Source of the DNA: Verrucomicrobiota bacterium
GTDB taxonomy: Bacteria; Verrucomicrobiota; Verrucomicrobiia; Limisphaerales; J093
Reading direction: 5' to 3'
DNA: 64,000 nt
Assembly: GCA_029556615.1 (NCBI GenBank)
Contig: JAKQDD010000100.1
Coordinates: forward strand, 1 to 64,000
In this document: positions 28,451-37,217 of the stretch, piece by piece
How positions within the stretch are numbered: the first letter of the stretch is position 1
Layout: every line of letters begins with the position of its first letter
Notes under the pieces: model-generated
What the model was told of the DNA's origin: nothing
The model's input: the letters and a program-made list of their open reading frames with translations, nothing else
The model's database searches: none
Made by a program: the position numbers and the translations under genes

Positions 28451-28553
28451 TATGAACCTGGCACTTTGTCGCTCTCGTGAACTCACGATGCGCGGCGCTG
28501 CGTGGTGCCGGGCGCGTGTCGGTCTACTATGAACCTGGCACTTTGTCGCTCTC
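28451..28553 (+). repeat. Direct repeat with 27-bp identical cores, 76 bp apart
   Basis: CTATGAACCTGGCACTTTGT plus CGCTCTC occurs at 28451-28477 and again at 28527-28553. The bases before each core (GCGTCGGCCGA and GCGTGTCGGTCTA) are also related, so the unit is about 76 bp and present 1.5 times. Confidence 0.9.
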
Positions 28554-28651
28554 TTACGTCTTTGCGTTGACTCCCCTCGCCCCGAAGGAAACGCAAAGGC
28601 TCGAAGGCGCCAAGGCGCTAAGGAGAGCGAGGGGGAACGTGTTCCCTTCTC

Positions 28652-28678
28652 TTCCGCGTGTTCCGCGTGTTCCGCGGT
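28652..28678 (+). repeat. Three tandem 9-bp units
   Basis: TTCCGCGTG, TTCCGCGTG, TTCCGCGGT in direct succession, next to a stretch of GGCGCCAAGGCGCTAAGGA-type sequence of similar periodicity. Confidence 0.8.
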
Positions 28679-28892
28679 TCCCTTGCTCCTCTTTGAGCCC
28701 TTGAGTCCGGCCGCACGGAAGGCCGCCAGCACGTGGCGGATCAACAGAGCGGCACACCGGTGAAACAACTGGCGCGTTCGTCTTTCATGGCTCCAGAATA
28801 GCTGCCCTGGGGGACGCTGTCCCCCAGGCCGTTTTCGGCGCAACCCCTGGGGCGGCCGTTCTTTTGCCGCCAGAGGGCGTTGCTCGCTTCTC

Positions 28893-29006
28893 ACAGATCT
28901 CTGCGGATATGCTCGTCGCTCGCGCGGCTCGACTGAGCTCGCCGAAGTCCTTGTCTGGCGGCAAAACTCCTGGCCGCGAATGTCCACCCATTTGAGGGAC
29001 ACTACA
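28893..29006 (+). repeat. Companion module left of THR-6
   Basis: GCTCGCGCGGCTCGACTGAG, then GTCCTTGTCTGGCGGCAAAA, GCCGCGAATGTCCACCCATT and TGAGGGACAC, running directly into the CTAG of THR-6. Related copies at 1-128 and 44464-44540. Confidence 0.85.
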
Positions 29007-29186
29007 CTAGCGAAGCGCGCCTCAGACCTAACGAAGTCCGCGATCCCATGAAGCCTTCCTGCCTCTTCGGACCCTCTCTCCCGCGCCTCGCTAACATAGA
29101 GTCCTCGGAGGCGGGGGGGCGGGTTGGGAACGGCAGGGGCCAACCTTGACCTGTTTGCCACATGTTCCACAAGTCGAGGACTCTAG
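29007..29186 (+). repeat. THR-6, full copy
   Basis: 180 bp, CTAG at both ends, subfamily A loop. Preceded by the companion module (28893-29006). Confidence 0.95.
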
Positions 29187-29493
29187 CCGGGCGGCCCCCT
29201 CCAGAGAAGGACCGCCCGACTCCTGCTATATCCAGTCTCCAGGCGGCGCTCAGGTCGCTTCCCAGCGTTGCCCTATCCTCCGCTGAAGCGCCGCAAGGAT
29301 ACCACCTGCCACACGCTCAACAAGGGGGCCGTCGCAGAAGTCCGGTTTTGCTATCTCCAGCCGTCCGGTTTTGTTCGCACCGCGCACCGCACCGCGACAG
29401 GAAAGTTGATTGTCCTTGACTTTTTCTATCTGGATGTTCCACGTCTTTGTTGGAGTCCAAGAAGCAAATCAGCCAACAAGGCACAGGTGGTTT

Positions 29494-32277
29494 ATGAAAC
29501 GCGCCTCGGGTTCTCGAGGGATCGCGCACGGTCTCGGTGTGCGATGGGTTGTGGGCATCACCCTGATCCTGCTCAGCATGGCCCCGCCGCGGCTGGCGGC
29601 CGCCCATCCGGACCCGGAAAGCGCCGAAACCGCCGTCAGAACCCGGATCCGCCTTCGGGGCGGGGACCCGCCGCTCACCCTGCTGAATGCCGAGGTGATC
29701 GGCGGGCAGTTCAGGTTCACCTTCAGCACGCTGTCCAACACGGTCTACCGGATTCAGACCTCGGCATCGGTCCCGTACGGCGGCTGGAGCGACGTCCGGG
29801 TCGAGGTCGGCACCGGCGCCGGCGTATGCGTGACCGATACCCTCGATTCGGGAGTCCGGTACTACCGGGTTCTCACGGAGGACCCGGCCTGGCTGATGCT
29901 CCTGAGCGGAGAAGAGGACGTGGCGGCGCAGGCCGGGCCCGTCGAGGAACTGCCATTGGCGGATCCGCCCGCCCCGCGGACGACCGGAGATCCACCGGCG
30001 CTGGCGGCTAATGCCGAGGAAGCGCTGCTGGGCGTTCTGCGGCGGATCGAGGGCCCGACCGGCATCGGTTTGCTGGGCGGGCCGGAGCCGACGAGCGTCG
30101 TGCGCCAGGCCCTGTTGCCCCTTTACATGCGCGTCTTGCGGCGACTCGTCGATTCCGGCGCTCTCGAGACCGCGATTCGATCCGGCACCGCCGGCGAGGA
30201 CTTCTGTCCGGATCCGATCCTGACCGACAACTTCATGGAGGACGATCTGCAGGCCCAGTGCGAGGCGTCGGGTGGCGGCGGCAACGCCGGGTGCGATCGG
30301 TCGCGTCTCTTTAGTCCGCTCCGGGCGCCGGTTGCCTGTGAACCGGCGGCGGCGGATCTGCCGCCGCGGTGGGAGGAGGTCGAGAATCCCGCGCCACCGC
30401 CCCTGTTGGATCGGCGGTGCGGCCTTCCGGTACCCCGGAGCGGGCTGCTGTCCGAATCGGCGGTCGGGGAAGCTCTCGGGGTCGCTCAAAGCCTGCTCGC
30501 GGCTTACGACCAATTGGTACAGAAGGGTGTCCTGATTGATGATCTGCCGTCGATGGACCCGCCGCCCCCCGAAGGGGCTGGCGGGGCGGGGCTGCATCAG
30601 ATTGGCGATCCGCCGGCGCCGATCACGGTCAACCCCGAGTTTGCCAAGCTGTTCCTCCGGCGGTTGGCGCCCGACCTGCGGGAGCGACTGGCGCCGGTGT
30701 CGGCGTTCCTGGTCGAGGCCATGCGGGCGCGGGAGAATCCGGGGGGTGTGGCGCCCGCCGGCAGCAGCTACCAGAAGCGGAGCGTCGATTTCCTGAAGGT
30801 ATTGCGCGAACACCCGACGCGCCTGGCCTATTTCAACCGGGAGGGCACTCGATGGGCCAACCAATGGGGCTTTCGCGCGCGGCTTCCGCGGTTCTGGCTT
30901 GTGGAGAAGCACGACCCTGGCGGGACGGCCGAGCCTTACTTCGTCAAGCTGGTCAGCACTCCGGCCCTCGATCTCTCCCGCAGCGGGTCGTACGGCAAGG
31001 GCTACAAAAGCGGCAAGGTGATGGCGGTGTCAGGCAAAGTGACCGAGGAGTACCCGCTCAAGCAGGGCGAGCGACGCGGGCTGAATCCACCGGACAATTT
31101 CCTGACTCCGTACTCATGGACCGGCTGGACGCCGAGCTACGGGCTGCCGATCACCTTCTCCGCCCAGTGCTGGGAACAGGATCAGACCCAGCGCAGCGAC
31201 GTGATCGAGGGCGTGCGACGCGCCGCAGCTGAGGCGGAGAAGGAGTTGTTCCGGGCCTTCTTCGACTCGGTGATGGAGGGGTTCCTGCAGGAGTTGGGCG
31301 AGCAGATGGAGGAGATGGCGGAGCGGAAATTCGAGCAGTATCGCAACCAGATCCTCCAGAAGCTGCGCGACCTGATGAAGCAAACCGCCGGCGCGGAGTC
31401 CGTCGCGGAGTACCTGTCCAAGCTCCTGGGGGTCGATGTCTCGACCCTCGTGGCCGGCCTGAACTTCCTGTTCGATCCGAGCGAGGCCAACGCGATGAAT
31501 TTCATCAACAAGGCCTTCGGCCCCGGCGTGATCGCGCTCCTCGCCGGAGGGCCGGTGGGCGTGGTTCTGGGCGTCGTTCTGGACATCGTGGGCAAGGCGT
31601 TCGAGCATGCCGACAGCTTCCTGGAATTCGTCAAGGGCCTGCTCGACAGCATTGTCGGCCTGCTGGGGACGGTTCTGGATGTCATTCTCAAACTGCTGGA
31701 ATTCACCGAGTTCTTCCAGGACATCCTGGCCATGCTCTTCGGCGACGACCTGCTGGGGACCGCCACCGCCACCGCCGCGGGCGATACCGGCGACATCGAG
31801 TTCCCCGGGTGGTCGGTGGACGAACGGCGGCGGCACGACGAAATCGAGGAACTGGGCGGGAAACTCACCTACCGGGAGCACCCGGACAAGAGCGTCACGA
31901 AAGCCCAGTTCGATTGGCATCGTGTGCTCCACTACCAATGGGGCGAGCGCCGGTACATTGTGTCTCCGGACCATCGCGACCTCCCCCAGACTCTCGGGTA
32001 CTCCTTCACGATGAAGACCCGGGGAGTCGTGGCCGTCGAGGTCACCCGGCTCGACAAGAGCCAGCCCTTCCCCCAGGTCTACGTCCACGCGGGCGGCAAC
32101 GCCTATTATCGAACCTACGAATCCACCTCGAAGGACGGCATGGTGCGGCGGGTCGAGGTGACCAAGCGCCCGATCCCCTACAACACCACGATGAAGGTCT
32201 ACCTGAAGGCCAACCGTGGCGATCAGCCCTATTGCCAGGCCGGCCGATGGGTCCTGATCGGCCGCTACGATCATTGA
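29494..32277 (+). CDS. Large secreted protein of unknown function with long hydrophobic helical core
   Basis: 927 residues from MKRASGSRGIAHG, whose helix GVRWVVGITLILLSMAPPRL and AAA-H site form a signal peptide. The N-terminal ~100 residues look like the FTFSTLSNTVYRIQTSASVPYGGW unit common in Verrucomicrobia extracellular proteins. A proline-rich middle follows. Then comes a helical region: a charged coiled coil (AAAEAEKELFRAFFDSVMEGF, QELGEQMEEMAERKFEQYRN) followed by about 100 hydrophobic residues (GVIALLAGGPVGVVLGVVLDI and LLDSIVGLLGTVLDVILKLLE). The last 150 residues are beta-rich. No family recognised; the amphipathic/hydrophobic block resembles membrane-inserting proteins. Not in an operon. 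Confidence 0.7.
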   Translation: MKRASGSRGIAHGLGVRWVVGITLILLSMAPPRLAAAHPDPESAETAVRTRIRLRGGDPPLTLLNAEVIGGQFRFTFSTLSNTVYRIQTSASVPYGGWSDVRVEVGTGAGVCVTDTLDSGVRYYRVLTEDPAWLMLLSGEEDVAAQAGPVEELPLADPPAPRTTGDPPALAANAEEALLGVLRRIEGPTGIGLLGGPEPTSVVRQALLPLYMRVLRRLVDSGALETAIRSGTAGEDFCPDPILTDNFMEDDLQAQCEASGGGGNAGCDRSRLFSPLRAPVACEPAAADLPPRWEEVENPAPPPLLDRRCGLPVPRSGLLSESAVGEALGVAQSLLAAYDQLVQKGVLIDDLPSMDPPPPEGAGGAGLHQIGDPPAPITVNPEFAKLFLRRLAPDLRERLAPVSAFLVEAMRARENPGGVAPAGSSYQKRSVDFLKVLREHPTRLAYFNREGTRWANQWGFRARLPRFWLVEKHDPGGTAEPYFVKLVSTPALDLSRSGSYGKGYKSGKVMAVSGKVTEEYPLKQGERRGLNPPDNFLTPYSWTGWTPSYGLPITFSAQCWEQDQTQRSDVIEGVRRAAAEAEKELFRAFFDSVMEGFLQELGEQMEEMAERKFEQYRNQILQKLRDLMKQTAGAESVAEYLSKLLGVDVSTLVAGLNFLFDPSEANAMNFINKAFGPGVIALLAGGPVGVVLGVVLDIVGKAFEHADSFLEFVKGLLDSIVGLLGTVLDVILKLLEFTEFFQDILAMLFGDDLLGTATATAAGDTGDIEFPGWSVDERRRHDEIEELGGKLTYREHPDKSVTKAQFDWHRVLHYQWGERRYIVSPDHRDLPQTLGYSFTMKTRGVVAVEVTRLDKSQPFPQVYVHAGGNAYYRTYESTSKDGMVRRVEVTKRPIPYNTTMKVYLKANRGDQPYCQAGRWVLIGRYDH

Positions 32278-32281
32278 AGGG

Positions 32282-32371
32282 AAACGCAGCGCGGCTTGGT
32301 CGCGTCCAAAGCCCAGAGTCTCTCCCTTTGCCTCCGGCTCCGACGGTGACGCCGGTTGCCGCGCTGCGCTG
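32282..32371 (+). repeat. Dispersed ~90-bp repeat, copy 1
   Basis: AAACGCAGCGCGGCTTGG...CGGCTCCGACGGT...GCCGCGCTGCG closely matches the reverse complement of 56581-56668. Both ends carry CGCAGCGCGGC/GCCGCGCTGCG inverted repeats, so the unit can fold into one long hairpin. Confidence 0.8.
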
Positions 32372-32451
32372 GCGGGCGGGCTCTATAGGGTTTGGAGGGA
32401 ATGGGCCCACCCCGGGGGCGGGCTTCCCAATCCGCGAACCCCCCGGACTGG

Positions 32452-32492
32452 GCGGCTCACGGCGCCTGGTCAAGCCCAGGAGGTTGAGCCGC
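32452..32492 (+). terminator. Large GC-rich hairpin, possible terminator
   Basis: GCGGCTCA (32452-32459) pairs with TGAGCCGC (32485-32492); inside, CCTGG pairs with CCAGG. There is no T-run, so this is a structure prediction rather than a classical intrinsic terminator. Confidence 0.4.
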
Positions 32493-32522
32493 AAGGGACG
32501 CTTACGCGCGGATTTGGGCACG

Positions 32523-32562
32523 GATCCAGGACTTGACAACCAGTCCTGGATCTGTGCATAAA
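32523..32562 (+). promoter_or_regulatory. Palindrome-embedded promoter of the PEP-CTERM gene
   Basis: GATCCAGGACT (32523-32533) and AGTCCTGGATC (32542-32552) are perfect inverted repeats separated by 8 bp. The spacer plus adjacent base contains TTGACA (32533-32538), a consensus -35 box. CATAAA (32557-32562) lies 18 bp further on as a -10. The palindrome around the -35 looks like an operator. Inference from sequence only. Confidence 0.5.
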
Positions 32563-32627
32563 CTGATATAGTTGAACTGATAGGCGGCCTTGCACATCAA
32601 GATAATAGATATGTTATTCACAAGACT

Positions 32628-33251
32628 ATGAATGCAAAGTCGTTATGGGTTTGGGGAGTGGCGCTGTGGATCGCGGGCTCGGCCCAGGGCCAGTCGGTCG
32701 TCAACTTCGATGACTTGATCACCCTCAACCCCCAGGGTTGGTCCCCCCTCGGCCCGCAGTACGGCGGCTTCACGTGGTCCGGATGGGAGTGGATCACCCA
32801 AGACGCCTACCAATCCGCCTACGCCAACTCCTATGGATCACCCTCCGCACCCAACATGGCGTACAATAGCGGCGGGTCCTCGTCCATCACCGTCAGCAGT
32901 GAACTTCCCTTCCAGTTCCTCGGCGCCAGCTTCTCGACGTTCGCCTACCGCGACTTGCCCCAGACCTGGAGCGCCGTCGGGATCAGAGTCACCGGCTACC
33001 GGGGTCAGGAGGCGGTGGGCTCCGTCGAGCGCACCCTCTACCCAGGCTTCAAAAGCCTGACCGCCGACTTCGAGAATGTGGACCGCCTGGTCTTCGAAAG
33101 CATCAACGGCCTCGGCGGCGCCAACACCTACTGGCTCATGGACGGCTTCACGTTCGTCCCCGAACCCCCCGCCTGCGCCTGGCTCTCCGGACTCGGCCTC
33201 GCCGGATTCGCACTCATCCGACGCCGTCTCATCAGAGGTCACGAACAATGA
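32628..33251 (+). CDS. PEP-CTERM sorting-domain protein
   Basis: 207 residues. N-terminal signal peptide (WVWGVALWIAGSAQGQ). Mature part is beta-rich and low in cysteine, with SVVNFDDLITLNPQGW at its start, typical of PEP-CTERM ectodomains. The C terminus has the sorting signal: VPEP, a helix (LSGLGLAGFALI) and the RRRL basic cluster. The signal is recognised by exosortase and directs surface or EPS attachment. The last 20 bp overlap the hflX 3' end on the other strand. A palindromic promoter lies just upstream. Confidence 0.9.
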   Translation: MNAKSLWVWGVALWIAGSAQGQSVVNFDDLITLNPQGWSPLGPQYGGFTWSGWEWITQDAYQSAYANSYGSPSAPNMAYNSGGSSSITVSSELPFQFLGASFSTFAYRDLPQTWSAVGIRVTGYRGQEAVGSVERTLYPGFKSLTADFENVDRLVFESINGLGGANTYWLMDGFTFVPEPPACAWLSGLGLAGFALIRRRLIRGHEQ

Positions 33252-34521
33252 AGGGCGCGAACTCGATTCGCGCATGCGGCGGCAGACGCACCTTGAAACG
33301 CGCCACGTCGCCGTCGTAAGCCTCCTCGACCACCTGCCCCAGGGCGCGCAGCCGAGCCATCGCCGCCGACTCTCGATGCGGCACTTCCACCTCCACGAAA
33401 TCGCGCACCGGCCGCAGGCGGCACCCCAGTTCGGCCAGTAGCCCGGGAAAACCCTCGCGCGTCCGCGCGGACACCGCCACCGCGCCCGGAAACCTGCCGG
33501 TCCAAAAGGGGATCCCAACCCCTGAACCGAGCCGGTCTACCTTGTTCAGGACAAGCAACACCGGCTTCTCCGCCGCCCCGATCTCCTCGAGCACCGCGTG
33601 TACCGCTTCCACCTGGATCTCCGCCTGATCATGACTGACGTCCACCACGTGCAGGAGCAAATCCGCGTTCACCACTTCCTCGAGCGTCGCCTTGAACGCC
33701 TCAACCAACCCGTGTGGCAGCTTGCGAATGAAACCCACCGTGTCCGAGAGCAAAATGTTCTGGTTCGTCGGAAGACGCAGCCGCCGGGTCATCGGATCCA
33801 ACGTCGCAAAAAGCTTGTCCTCCTCCAGGGACTCCGCCCCCGTCAAAGCGTTGAATAGGGTCGTCTTCCCCGCATTGGTGTAGCCAACAAGGGATGCCAG
33901 CGGCCACTGACTGCGCTGACGCCCCTGTCGCTGCGTCGTCCGCTGCCGCCGCACCTCGCCCAACTCGACCTTCAACCGGTCGATCCGCTCCTGCACCTTG
34001 CGACGATCCGACTCCAACTGGCTCTCCCCCTCACCCCCACGCATCCCAATCCCCCCCTTCTGCCGCGAAAGATGCGACCAATACCGCGTCAACCTCGGCA
34101 GCAAATGCCCCAACCGCGCCAGCTCCACTTGCAGCTTGCCCTCCCGCGTGCGGGCCCGCTGGGCGAAAATGTCCAGAATCAGATCCGTCCGGTCCAACAC
34201 CTTGCACGCAAAGACCCGCTCGAGGTTCCGACTCTGCGCCGGCGTCAGCTCATCGTCAAACACCACCGTGTCCACACCCTCCAGCCGACACCGCTCCGCA
34301 AACTCCTCCGCCTTGCCCTTCCCCAAGTAAGTCGCCGCCACCGGACGTTCCAAACGCTGAACCCCCTCCCCCACCACCTTCCCGCCCGCCGTCGACACCA
34401 ATTCCGCCAGCTCCGACAGCGAATCCCGAATACACAACCCCTGGCGCGCCTTCAGTTCCACCCCCACCAGAAACACGCGCTCCGTCCTTCTCTCCTGCTC
34501 CGTTGATACCAGGGCTCTCAA
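33232..34521 (-). CDS. hflX: GTPase HflX
   Basis: 429 residues. Ribosome-splitting/rescue GTPase of the Obg-HflX group. N-terminal domain (FLVGVELK ... YLGKGKAEEFAE, DDELTPAQSRNLE, DRTDLILDIFAQRA), the coiled linker with GIGMRGGEGESQLESDRR, then the G domain: GYTNAGKTTLFNALTG, SDTVGFIRKLPH and NKVD. The track start at 34521 is TTG; no ATG or GTG exists nearer to FLVGVELK, so a TTG start is likely. Convergent with the PEP-CTERM gene. Confidence 0.95.
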   Translation of the reverse strand: MRALVSTEQERRTERVFLVGVELKARQGLCIRDSLSELAELVSTAGGKVVGEGVQRLERPVAATYLGKGKAEEFAERCRLEGVDTVVFDDELTPAQSRNLERVFACKVLDRTDLILDIFAQRARTREGKLQVELARLGHLLPRLTRYWSHLSRQKGGIGMRGGEGESQLESDRRKVQERIDRLKVELGEVRRQRTTQRQGRQRSQWPLASLVGYTNAGKTTLFNALTGAESLEEDKLFATLDPMTRRLRLPTNQNILLSDTVGFIRKLPHGLVEAFKATLEEVVNADLLLHVVDVSHDQAEIQVEAVHAVLEEIGAAEKPVLLVLNKVDRLGSGVGIPFWTGRFPGAVAVSARTREGFPGLLAELGCRLRPVRDFVEVEVPHRESAAMARLRALGQVVEEAYDGDVARFKVRLPPHARIEFAPFIVRDL

Positions 34522-34625
34522 GCGGACCGGACGCTACCCCGCCCATGCCCCAACAGCAAGCTCCCACGGATTTATGATTGCCGCTCCCCTCCCCTCCAGG
34601 CACCCTGCAGCCAAGAGAGTCTCCT

Positions 34626-36047
34626 ATGCCCGTGCCCGTCCTCACGACCACCGAAATGCGCTCCTGGGAACAGGCCACCTGGGACCTCGGCCAATCGGAA
34701 TCGAACGTCATCGACCGCGTCGGCGCCTGTGTCGCCCGCCAGGCCCTCGACTGCACCCGCCCCGGAGATCGACTCCTCTTCCTCGCAGGCAAAGGCCACA
34801 ATGGCGATGACGTCCGAGCCGCCGCCTGGCATTGCACCGGCCGACGCGTGACACTCCTCGCCGTCAGCGACCCCGCCACCGCCCGCTCCCTCCTCGCCTC
34901 CGCCCTCGAACCCCCTCCCGCCCTGATCGTCGACGGACTCTTCGGCATCGGCCTCAATCGCCCCCTCTCCGCCGATTGGATCCGCCTCATCGAGACCGTC
35001 AACGCCGCACCAACGCCCGTGCTCGCGGTCGATGTGCCCTCCGGATTGTCCGCCGACACGGGACAACCGCTCGGCACCGCCGTCCGCGCGGCGATCACCC
35101 TCACCGTGGGCGCCCCCAAGCGGGGCCTGCTCGCCCCAGCCGCCGCCCCCTACGTCGGCCGCCTCGAGGTCGCCACCAAGACCGGCCTCGCCCCCTGCCC
35201 CGTCACCACAGCCCTCTCCTGGACATTGCCCGACGACTTTCACGAGTTCCCACCCCCACGGCCTCCCGAGGCTCACAAGGGAAAGTTCGGACACCTCGGC
35301 ATCCTGGCCGGAAGCCTCGGGTACCACGGCGCCGCCGTCTTGGCTGCGCGAGGCGCCCAACGGGCACAACCGGGTCTGGTCACGCTGCGACCCTCCCCCG
35401 ACGTCTACGTCCCGGTCGCCAGCCAACTGCAGTCCGTCATGGTCCAATCCTGTCCGCCCGAAAGCGCCTGGCCCACAAACCTGTCCGCACTCCTCGTCGG
35501 CCCCGGTCTGGCAGCCCCCTCTCTTCCCTCCAACGTCGCGTCCGAAGTCCGCAGCGGTTGGCGCTCTGCTCCCTGGCCCGTCGTGGCCGATGCGTCCGCC
35601 CTCGACTGGCTGCCCCCAGGACCGACCCAGACGCCCGCCCTGCGGGTCATCACTCCGCACCCGGGCGAAGCAGCCCGTCTCCTCGAGAGCAGCCCGGCGT
35701 CAGTCCAATCGGACCGCTGTGCCGCGCTCCGCGCCCTCTCAGCCCGCTACGGGAACTGCTGGGTCGTCCTCAAAGGCCGCCACACCCTCGTCGGCCGCAA
35801 CTCCGACGCCATCCACGTCAATCCGTCCGGCAACCCCGGTCTCGCCCAGGGAGGCAGCGGTGACCTCCTGGCAGGTTTCCTTGCGGGACTGCTCGCCCAA
35901 CCCAGCCTCCTGCAAGACCCGCTCCAGACGATCCGATACGCCGTCTGGGCCCATAGCCAGGCCGCCGACGACCTCGCGGCATCGCGCAAAGCGTGGACCG
36001 TCGAAGAGCTCGCCCAGGCGCTCGGATCGTCCCGACCACACCCGTGA
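34626..36047 (+). CDS. nnrD: Bifunctional NAD(P)HX epimerase/dehydratase
   Basis: 473 residues. Repairs hydrated NAD(P)H. N-terminal epimerase (YjeF-N) with AGKGHNGDD at 54-62 and [13 protein letters not shown]-terminal ribokinase-like dehydratase with [44 protein letters not shown] and the catalytic [18 protein letters not shown] 34626 gives the family N terminus [15 protein letters not shown]. The gene diverges from hflX across about 100 bp. Confidence 0.93.
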   Translation: MPVPVLTTTEMRSWEQATWDLGQSESNVIDRVGACVARQALDCTRPGDRLLFLAGKGHNGDDVRAAAWHCTGRRVTLLAVSDPATARSLLASALEPPPALIVDGLFGIGLNRPLSADWIRLIETVNAAPTPVLAVDVPSGLSADTGQPLGTAVRAAITLTVGAPKRGLLAPAAAPYVGRLEVATKTGLAPCPVTTALSWTLPDDFHEFPPPRPPEAHKGKFGHLGILAGSLGYHGAAVLAARGAQRAQPGLVTLRPSPDVYVPVASQLQSVMVQSCPPESAWPTNLSALLVGPGLAAPSLPSNVASEVRSGWRSAPWPVVADASALDWLPPGPTQTPALRVITPHPGEAARLLESSPASVQSDRCAALRALSARYGNCWVVLKGRHTLVGRNSDAIHVNPSGNPGLAQGGSGDLLAGFLAGLLAQPSLLQDPLQTIRYAVWAHSQAADDLAASRKAWTVEELAQALGSSRPHP

Positions 36048-36363
36048 ACCCAGCCCCCGCCAACCCCCGATTCCAGACCCGCACGCCATGTTGGCGCGGA
36101 TTATGCAGACTTGGAAGAACCAGGAGCCATCCCTGGCTGGCTTGCTTTCGAACCCTGCAATGACTATGAAATGGCCTTCAGTCCCTCGCATCCCTGAGGA
36201 CTCGACTCGGTTCGAGGCGCGCCTCGCCAGGGTCCTCGACTTGTGGAATATGCGCTCAACAGGTCAAGTTCGGTCCCGCCGCTTCCAGGCACTCCCCCCT
36301 TCCGTCGAGGACTCTGCATTAGCGAGGCGCGGAACAGAGTTTTCGGAAGGGCAGGAAGGCTTC
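36048..36363. other. Intergenic region taken up by repeat copies
   Basis: 316 bp. The right two thirds are THR-7a and THR-7; the left 145 bp (36048-36192) show no gene, promoter or terminator that I can support. Confidence 0.5.
36193..36230 (-). repeat. THR-7a, left-end fragment joined to THR-7
   Basis: CTGAGGACTCGACTCGGTTC followed by GAGGCGCGCCTCGCCAG is the left end of a subfamily B copy, ending in CCAG shared with the right end of THR-7. Confidence 0.75.
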
Positions 36364-36407
36364 ATGGGACTGCGAACTTCGTTGGGTCTGAGGCGGCGCC
36401 TCGCTAG
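36227..36407 (-). repeat. THR-7, full copy that supplies a prepilin start
   Basis: 181 bp, subfamily A. Carries AGGAAGG and ATG; ORF continues through CTCGCTAGA into the prepilin gene. Confidence 0.95.
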
Positions 36408-37203
36408 AGGGTTCACCCTCATCGAACTGCTCGTGGTCATGGCCATCATCGCCACCCTGGCCAGCATGCTCCTGCCCGGACTGAGCCGCGCCAAGGAAAA
36501 GGCACGCACGGTCACCTGCATCAACAACCTCCGCCAGATCGGCATCAGTATCAAATTGTACATGGATGATCATGGCGACCGGTTCCCGCCCAATACCGCC
36601 GGAGGCAAGAACTGCCGTGCCACCCTGGGCGGACGCGACCCGATCGCCCGGCTCGCCGACTCCTTCCCCACCGCCAGGCAAAGGCCTCTCTACGCTTACC
36701 TCGAACCTTCCGAGGTCTACCGCTGCCCGCGTGACATGGGCCAGCGCATACTCCCCTGCAACAGCCCCCCGCTGAAACCGTCGAATTGGGAGACCATTGG
36801 CTGCAGCTACCAATACAACGCCGGCGGCCTTACCACCTTCGCCGGCGGCGGCTTCCGCCAAACCCCGGAAGATCCCGCGGACGGCGCCGCCGGCAAGTTC
36901 GAGAGCTGGGCGCCTTCCCCCGTCCATTACATCCTCATGCACGAACCGCCCGCCCGACCCTATGGCTGCGGCGGCGGCAGCCCCGAGTGGTACCAGTGGC
37001 ACTTCGCCCAGGGATCGACCGACATCCCCGATCCCGTGGCCGCCCGGCCCCAGTTCTATTCCCCCATCCTCTTCGTCGACGGACACACCGCTGTCCACAA
37101 TTTCACGCGAGCCCTCGTCACCGACCCCCTTTACCCCTACGAGCCCACCAAGGACTGGATCTGGTACAAACCGATCGAAACACTCGATATCGGCGGACAC
37201 TGA
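36364..37203 (+). CDS. Prepilin-type protein whose leader is encoded by a dispersed repeat
   Basis: 279 residues. ATG, ribosome-binding site (AGGAAGG, 4 bp before ATG) and the first 15 codons ([15 protein letters not shown]) lie inside repeat THR-7; the gene proper starts at [18 protein letters not shown]. The fusion makes a textbook prepilin leader: short, basic, ending in glycine before the phenylalanine, with glutamate at +5. The rest follows the family: [41 protein letters not shown] and late [13 protein letters not shown]. The same repeat ORF exists elsewhere without a prepilin, so here the repeat provides the start. Followed by a small gene 14 bp away. Confidence 0.9.
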   Translation: MGLRTSLGLRRRLARGFTLIELLVVMAIIATLASMLLPGLSRAKEKARTVTCINNLRQIGISIKLYMDDHGDRFPPNTAGGKNCRATLGGRDPIARLADSFPTARQRPLYAYLEPSEVYRCPRDMGQRILPCNSPPLKPSNWETIGCSYQYNAGGLTTFAGGGFRQTPEDPADGAAGKFESWAPSPVHYILMHEPPARPYGCGGGSPEWYQWHFAQGSTDIPDPVAARPQFYSPILFVDGHTAVHNFTRALVTDPLYPYEPTKDWIWYKPIETLDIGGH

Positions 37204-37217
37204 ACCCGCCTCCGGCT

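Larger units (their letters stand above)
28060..29006. other. Gene-free repeat patchwork
   Basis: No convincing gene on either strand; the longest frame (28271-29170, minus) is translated repeat sequence. It holds a 76-bp direct repeat with 27-bp identical cores (28451-28477, 28527-28553), 9-bp tandem units (28652-28678), a GC-rich stretch with GGGGGACGCTGTCCCCC (28810-28826, a perfect hairpin) and the companion module before THR-6. The first 390 bp (28060-28450) I cannot assign. Confidence 0.6.
32278..32627. other. Intergenic region upstream of the PEP-CTERM gene
   Basis: 350 bp containing a copy of a second dispersed repeat (32282-32371), a large GC-rich hairpin (32452-32492) that could end transcription of the preceding gene, a perfect 11-bp inverted repeat with an embedded -35 box (32523-32552), and an unusually AT-rich stretch (32556-32625) just before the ATG. 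Confidence 0.6.

Noticed and set aside
28271..29170. 299-codon minus-strand frame over the repeat patchwork
   Set aside because: It begins and ends in repeat sequence, translates THR-6 and its companion module, and has no family or ribosome-binding site.
33232..33251. Possible frameshift at the PEP-CTERM/hflX overlap
   Set aside because: Both proteins end normally (RRRL-type basic tail; HflX C terminus); a 20-bp convergent overlap is ordinary.
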